The notes beneath the pieces are model-generated. The model was given only the letters and a program-made list of their open reading frames with translations. It made no database searches and was not told where the DNA came from. Positions 5,618-9,178 of a stretch of 9,178 bases of DNA are shown piece by piece. Source of the DNA: an uncultured Collinsella sp. (GTDB lineage: Bacteria; Actinomycetota; Coriobacteriia; Coriobacteriales; Coriobacteriaceae); assembly GCA_900548075.1 (NCBI GenBank), contig URJD01000061.1:1-9178 (forward strand). The letters are read 5' to 3'. How positions within the stretch are numbered: the first letter of the stretch is position 1; every line of letters starts with the position of its first letter. The translations under genes and the position numbers were made by a program.

Positions 5618-6427
5618 CTAGAGCATCTGTTCGTTGATGAACACGAGGGTGCCTGGGTATGAGAGCTCGGGGGCGTGGCGATAGCCGATGTCGAATGCGG
5701 TAAGTTCGCTTGTATCCTCGAGCTTGTTTTCTGCCATCCACCGCACCATCGAGCCTCGCGCCTTTTTGCTGGCGGTCGACCGTTGGATGGGCTTCCCGTT
5801 GCGGACGCCTTCGCCAAAGAGGCATGTGACGACCGTGACATCGGTGGTGAGGCGGGGCAGAACGGCTTTGGCGTATTCCGCGCTGGCGAGGTTGACGATC
5901 GTAGCGTTGGAGCCCGCCGGAGCGATGGCCCGCGCGAGCTTGTCGCCCCAAAACGCGTAGAGGTCTCGGGCATCGTCGACGGCAAGCTTCGCGCCCATCT
6001 CCAGCCGATACGGTTCGACGGCATGAAAGGGGCGTATGCATCCGTAAAGGCCCGAGAGGATCCACAGATGGTCTTGCAGCCATGCGAGCTGCGCGGCATC
6101 CATCACCTCGGGTGCCATGCTCTGGTATTGAATGCCGTGATAGGACATGACGGCAGGGGAGAGGTGACGGGCGAGTGCGGGATTGTCGAGATCGCCGTTT
6201 TTCAGGATGGGCCCGAACTCATGCAGGGTGTTGAGGCAAGGCCCCAGCAGTTTGTCGCTCACGTTCCACAGCGCCTGCAGGCCGCCGCTGCCTTCATTCC
6301 GCTCGATATCTAGCAGTGCGCGATGGAGGCGAGCCGTCTCGCGCACAAAGGGTGGAATGCCCAGGACTTCAAAAGCATCTTGGGCCGCGCGCATTTGCTT
6401 GGCGGGCGAAATGATGACCTGCAGCAT
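5618..6427 (-). CDS. yaaA: Peroxide stress protein YaaA (UPF0246/DUF328 family)
   Basis: A 269-residue protein, close to the usual length of about 255-260. Family signatures are present: ISPAK (6-10), YHGIQY (96-101), LSGLYGCIRP (124-133), PYRLEMG (139-145), NLAS-EY-KA (179-188) and KKARGSMVRW (221-230). In E. coli, YaaA is OxyR-induced and limits DNA and protein oxidation by lowering intracellular free iron; the fold binds DNA. The role here is inferred from the family. The start at 6427 is preceded on the minus strand by AGAGGAGAG. It is cytosolic, with no membrane segment. Direct copies of an 18-bp-arm palindrome lie on both sides (5514-5575 and 6453-6515). Any promoter must lie in the 127-base gap that contains copy 2 or come by readthrough from the aminopeptidase gene; I see no strong -10/-35 pair. 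Confidence 0.95.
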   Translation of the reverse strand: MLQVIISPAKQMRAAQDAFEVLGIPPFVRETARLHRALLDIERNEGSGGLQALWNVSDKLLGPCLNTLHEFGPILKNGDLDNPALARHLSPAVMSYHGIQYQSMAPEVMDAAQLAWLQDHLWILSGLYGCIRPFHAVEPYRLEMGAKLAVDDARDLYAFWGDKLARAIAPAGSNATIVNLASAEYAKAVLPRLTTDVTVVTCLFGEGVRNGKPIQRSTASKKARGSMVRWMAENKLEDTSELTAFDIGYRHAPELSYPGTLVFINEQML

Positions 6428-6452
6428 GAACTCTCCTCTGCCAAAAAGGAAT

Positions 6453-6515
6453 TTGCGGTGGAATAATTCCTGTTTTGCCTGTTAAAAGGCATGTCTGGGA
6501 ACTATTTCACCGCAA
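6453..6515. repeat. Palindrome copy 2 (18-bp imperfect arms), upstream of yaaA and downstream of the M18 gene
   Basis: TTGCGGTGGAATAATTCC (6453-6470) pairs with GGAACTATTTCACCGCAA (6498-6515), with one A-C mismatch and one G-U pair, around a 27-base loop that contains a GCCT/AGGC mini-hairpin and TAAAAGGC. It is in the same orientation as copy 1 at 5514-5575 and matches it over about 80 bases including the right flank GTTATA. On the minus strand it lies 39 bases past the aminopeptidase stop and is followed by a T-rich CCTTTTT, so it may act as that gene's 3' end. Confidence 0.88.
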
Positions 6516-6554
6516 GTTATAAAGGGCTGGTTGGTCTCGTTTTACGAGGGTGGA

Positions 6555-7952
6555 TTAGGCGCGCTCGAGGAAGGCCTTGTAGCCGCGGTAGGCCTCGTAG
6601 ATATCGGCCTTGTTGGCGACTTCCCACAGGGCGTGCATGGACAGGACGGCAACGCCGGAGTCGATGACGTTCATGCCGTACTTGGCCATGATGTAGGCGA
6701 TGGTGCCGCCGCCACCCGCGTTGACGCGGCCGAGCTCGCAGGTCTGGAAGTCCACGCCGGCCTCGTCCATGATGTCGCGGATGAGGGCCACGTACTCGGC
6801 GTCGGCGTCGTTGGAGCCGCCCTTGCCACGGCTGCCCGTGTACTTGTTGAAGCACAGACCGCGACCCATGAAGGCGGCGTTCTTGGTCTCGAACTTGCCG
6901 GCGTAGCCCGGGTCGAAGCCGGCGGACACGTCGGAGGAGAGCATACGGCTGCGGGCGAGCGCGCGGCGCAGGGCTAGCGGGCTGTCTTCACCGGCGAGCG
7001 TCATGATCTCGGCGACGGTGTTCTCGAAGAAACGGCTCGTCATGCCGGTAGCGCCTACGGAGCCAATCTCCTCCTTGTCGACGATGAGCGTGATGCTCGT
7101 GCGCTCCACGTTGGCGACGTTGATCTGGGCGAGCATGGAGGGGTAGGCGCAGACGCGGTCGTCGTGGCCATAGCCCAAAATCATGGAGCGGTCGAGGCCC
7201 ATGTCGCGGGCGGGGCCGGCGGGCACGACCTCGATCTCGGCGGAGAGGAAGTCCTCCTCCTCGACGTCGTACTGCTCCTTGAGGATGTCCAGGAACATCT
7301 GCTTGACGGGCTCCTTGGGGGCGTCCTTGTCGTCCTCGTCAAACTTGACGGGGCGGCCGCCCACGATCACATCGAGGATCTCGGCATCGACGGCGTCCTT
7401 GGCGGGCTTGGACATCTGTTCGCTCGAGAGGTGGATCAGCAGGTCGGAGATGGTAAAGACCGGGTCGTCTGCCTTGTCGCCGATGTTGATGTCGACGGTG
7501 GTGCCGTCCTTTTTGCAGATGACGCCCACGAGTGCGAGCGGGGAGGCCACCCAGTGGTAGCTCTTGACGCCGCCGTAGTAGTGCGTGTCGAGGTAGGCCA
7601 TGTCGCCGGCCTCGAAGGCGGGGTTTTGCTTGAGGTCCAGGCGCGGCGAGTCCACGTGGGCGCCCAGGATGTTAAAGCCCTGCTCGAGCGGGGCGATGCC
7701 CAGGTTGACGAGCATAAGGTCCTTGCCGTGGTTGGCGGCGTACACTTTGTCGCCTGCCTTGAGCTCGCGGCCTTCGGCGATCACGGTCTCTAGGTCGACG
7801 TAACCCGCCTCCTCGGCCATCTTGATGCCGGTTTTGACGCACAGGCGCTCGGTCTTGTTCTCGCTCAAAAACTGCTTATAGCCGCGGCAAAGCTCCTCGA
7901 GCTCCTCGATTTGCTGTGGCGTGTACTTTTTCCATGCGCAGGGACGCTCCAT
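6555..7952 (-). CDS. apeA: M18 family zinc aminopeptidase (ApeA type)
   Basis: A 465-residue protein, the length I remember for clostridial 'probable M18 family aminopeptidase 1'. M18 enzymes are cytosolic, multimeric di-zinc peptidases that remove N-terminal residues, often acidic ones, from peptides. Metal and catalytic motifs are complete: GAHVDSPR (His99, Asp101), GHDDRV (Asp264, bridging-Asp region), DKEEIGS (Glu294/Glu295), SSDVSAGFDP (Asp341) and SMHALWEV (His440). NAGGGGTIA (411-419) is also typical. The reading frame stays open far upstream to 8540, but ATG 7952 is chosen: AAAGGAG lies at about 7961-7967, the N terminus fits the family, and the upstream part would run antisense through polA. 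The gene is divergent from polA; a 10-bp inverted repeat around a likely extended -10 lies 40-75 bases upstream. Confidence 0.96.
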   Translation of the reverse strand: MERPCAWKKYTPQQIEELEELCRGYKQFLSENKTERLCVKTGIKMAEEAGYVDLETVIAEGRELKAGDKVYAANHGKDLMLVNLGIAPLEQGFNILGAHVDSPRLDLKQNPAFEAGDMAYLDTHYYGGVKSYHWVASPLALVGVICKKDGTTVDINIGDKADDPVFTISDLLIHLSSEQMSKPAKDAVDAEILDVIVGGRPVKFDEDDKDAPKEPVKQMFLDILKEQYDVEEEDFLSAEIEVVPAGPARDMGLDRSMILGYGHDDRVCAYPSMLAQINVANVERTSITLIVDKEEIGSVGATGMTSRFFENTVAEIMTLAGEDSPLALRRALARSRMLSSDVSAGFDPGYAGKFETKNAAFMGRGLCFNKYTGSRGKGGSNDADAEYVALIRDIMDEAGVDFQTCELGRVNAGGGGTIAYIMAKYGMNVIDSGVAVLSMHALWEVANKADIYEAYRGYKAFLERA

Positions 7953-7984
7953 GACGCAGACTCCTTTCGGATCGATCGTGCTGG

Positions 7985-8053
7985 TTGATGTACCGTGAGC
8001 CATCGTATCACGCGCGGGCTCACGGTGGCGGGGGAGCTTGATGTACTGTGGCC
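7985..8053. repeat. Direct repeat TTGATGTACYGTG in the divergent M18-polA region
   Basis: TTGATGTACCGTG starts at 7985 and TTGATGTACTGTG at 8038, 53 bases apart (close to five helical turns), with one difference in 13. The first copy overlaps the left arm of the inverted repeat at 7992. It could be a regulator half-site pair or chance; both copies lie in the 166-base gap between divergent genes. Confidence 0.5.
7992..8026 (-). promoter_or_regulatory. Inverted repeat enclosing a candidate extended -10 of the M18 gene (possible operator)
   Basis: ACCGTGAGCC (7992-8001) and GGCTCACGGT (8017-8026) are a perfect 10-bp inverted repeat separated by 15 bases. Within the spacer, the minus strand reads TGATACGAT: a TG-n extended -10 with hexamer TACGAT (forward 8002-8007), about 50 bases before the aminopeptidase start. 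No -35 consensus is seen, which fits an extended -10 promoter. A dimeric regulator bound to the arms would cover the promoter. As RNA it could also form a hairpin in a polA leader, if transcription began upstream. Confidence 0.5.
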
Positions 8054-8118
8054 GCGGGGCGGGGAGCGTGTAAACTGGAGTGAGCAAACCGTGCCCAGCC
8101 CAAAGCGAGGTATTCAAT

Positions 8119-9178
8119 ATGTCTGACAAGCGCCGCACCTTTGCCGTTATCGACGGCAACTCGCTCATGCACCGCGCCTTCCACGCCGTGCCGCCGACCA
8201 TGAACGCGCCGGATGGTCGCCCAACCAACGCGATCTTTGGCTTTCTGAACATGTTTCTCAAGATGATCGACGCCTTTAACCCCGACGGTGTGGTCGTGGC
8301 GTTTGACAAGGGCAAGCCGCGCGTGCGCATGGAGATGCTGCCGCAGTATAAGGCGCAGCGCCCGCCCATGGACCCCGATCTGCACGCGCAGTTCCCTATG
8401 ATTAAGGAGCTGCTCACCGCGCTCAACGTGCCGATTCTGCAGTCCGAGGGCTGGGAAGGCGACGATATCCTGGGTACTATGGCTCGCCTGGGTGAGGAGG
8501 CCGGCTGCGACATGCTGCTGGTAACCGGCGATCGCGACATGTATCAGCTTGTGACCGAGCACGTCAACGTGGTTTCGACCCGCAAGGGCCTGTCCGACGT
8601 GGCGATTATGACGCCCGAGAGCGTAGACGACCTGTATCACGGCATTACGCCGGCGCTCGTGCCCGATTTTTACGGCCTGAAGGGCGACACGTCGGACAAC
8701 ATTCCCGGCGTACCGGGTATCGGCCCCAAAAAGGCGAGCGCGCTCATTGCGCAGTACGGTAGCCTGGACGAGGTCATCGCACACGCCGACGAGGTCAAGG
8801 GCAAGATGGGCGAGAACCTGCGTGCACACATCGACGATGCCCTGTTGAGCCGCAAGGTCGCAACCATTCGCACCGATGCACCCGTCGAGCTCGACTTTGA
8901 CGAAACGTCCTTCCCGGCGTTTTCTGCCGATGAAGTGTCCGCGGCACTGGGCGTGCTCGGCATTACGGCCATGCAGAACCGTTTCTTGTCGCTCATCGGT
9001 GGCGAGGGCGGGGCTGCTGCTGCCTCCAGTGTGTTTGAGATACCTGCTATGGTTCGCGCAGCCGCCGGCGATACCGACGCGCTTGGTGCCGTTGCGGCTG
9101 AGGTCTCCCACGCGATTGATGCCGGCGAGTGGGTCGCCGCCGTGGTGGACGACGACAAGGAAGAGGGCGCGCTCTTTG
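8119..9178 (+). CDS. polA: DNA polymerase I, N-terminal part (truncated by window end)
   Basis: 353 complete codons are visible, with no stop before the window edge. ATG 8119 follows GCGAGG (8105-8110). Residues 1 to about 290 are the 5'-3' exonuclease (flap nuclease) domain: IDGNSLMHRAF (11-21, Asp12), VVAFDKGKP (59-67, Asp63), SEGWEGDDILG (109-119, with Glu113/Asp115/Asp116), LLVTGDRDMYQL (133-144) and the helix-hairpin-helix YGLKGDTSDNIPGVPGIGPKKA region (185-206, Asp190/Asp193). The metal-binding acids expected of the family are present. The part after about 300 enters the 3'-5' exonuclease-like domain; its activity cannot be judged here. The full enzyme (usually near 900 residues) replaces RNA primers and fills repair gaps. 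A possible -10, TAAACT (8071-8076), lies 43 bases before the start; no -35 is clear. Confidence 0.97.
   Translation, partial: MSDKRRTFAVIDGNSLMHRAFHAVPPTMNAPDGRPTNAIFGFLNMFLKMIDAFNPDGVVVAFDKGKPRVRMEMLPQYKAQRPPMDPDLHAQFPMIKELLTALNVPILQSEGWEGDDILGTMARLGEEAGCDMLLVTGDRDMYQLVTEHVNVVSTRKGLSDVAIMTPESVDDLYHGITPALVPDFYGLKGDTSDNIPGVPGIGPKKASALIAQYGSLDEVIAHADEVKGKMGENLRAHIDDALLSRKVATIRTDAPVELDFDETSFPAFSADEVSAALGVLGITAMQNRFLSLIGGEGGAAAASSVFEIPAMVRAAAGDTDALGAVAAEVSHAIDAGEWVAAVVDDDKEEGALF

Noticed and set aside
5675..6313. 212-codon plus-strand frame opposite yaaA
   Set aside because: It is a shadow of yaaA, whose motifs are complete; there is no ribosome site and no family resemblance.
6540..6556. Small CTCGT-AAA-ACGAG stem just past the aminopeptidase stop as a terminator
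   Set aside because: The stem is only 5 bp with no T-tract after it; the palindrome at 6453-6515 is a better 3'-end candidate.
7953..8540. N-terminal extension of the aminopeptidase to 661 residues
   Set aside because: The extension runs antisense through polA and the divergent promoter region. ATG 7952 has a strong ribosome site and matches the normal family length.

Overview
The window comes from a GC-rich bacterial chromosome with ordinary housekeeping genes. Codon use, the short ThiC, a clostridial-type M18 aminopeptidase and general protein character suggest an anaerobic actinobacterium of the Coriobacteriia (Collinsella-like). That placement is inference from memory of the families and was not searched. 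There are no phage, plasmid, transposase or CRISPR-Cas genes. The novelty lies in the intergenic palindromes and in one divergent macrodomain protein.

Layout. 1-104: C-terminal tail of a membrane protein resembling the BI-1/YccA family, closed by a UUCG-loop terminator. 243-1376: a macrodomain protein of the bacterial PARG-like type (TIGR02452) with an unusual active-site loop and a long Ala/Glu linker, followed by a strong terminator. 1455-2114: an SGNH hydrolase very like the mycobacterial arylesterase/acyltransferase MsAcT. 2115-2446: a gene-free convergent gap holding six copies of a 15-bp site in alternating orientation every 40-41 bp (three hairpins, each with a 25-nt loop), then a separate perfect 14-bp hairpin. 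2447-4789, minus strand: thiD and thiC for the pyrimidine half of thiamine, with a TPP riboswitch (4799-4889) in the thiC leader. 4961-5482: a one-pass membrane protein of unknown function, divergent from thiC. 5618-6427, minus: yaaA, lying between two direct copies of an 18-bp-arm palindrome (5514-5575 and 6453-6515). 6555-7952, minus: M18 aminopeptidase. 7953-8118: a divergent promoter region with a 10-bp inverted repeat around a likely -10 element. 8119-9178: the 5' part of polA, cut by the window end.

How the genes work together. ThiC makes HMP phosphate and ThiD phosphorylates it. The riboswitch lets TPP shut off thiC translation, because the Shine-Dalgarno sequence is the 3' end of the aptamer. 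The other genes have separate jobs (peroxide/iron stress, peptide turnover, DNA repair and replication, ester chemistry, ADP-ribose chemistry) and appear to be single transcription units.

The strongest candidates for something undescribed are the 40-bp-phased alternating array at 2170-2385, the repeat pair bracketing yaaA, and the PARG-like protein whose predicted catalytic glutamate is a serine.
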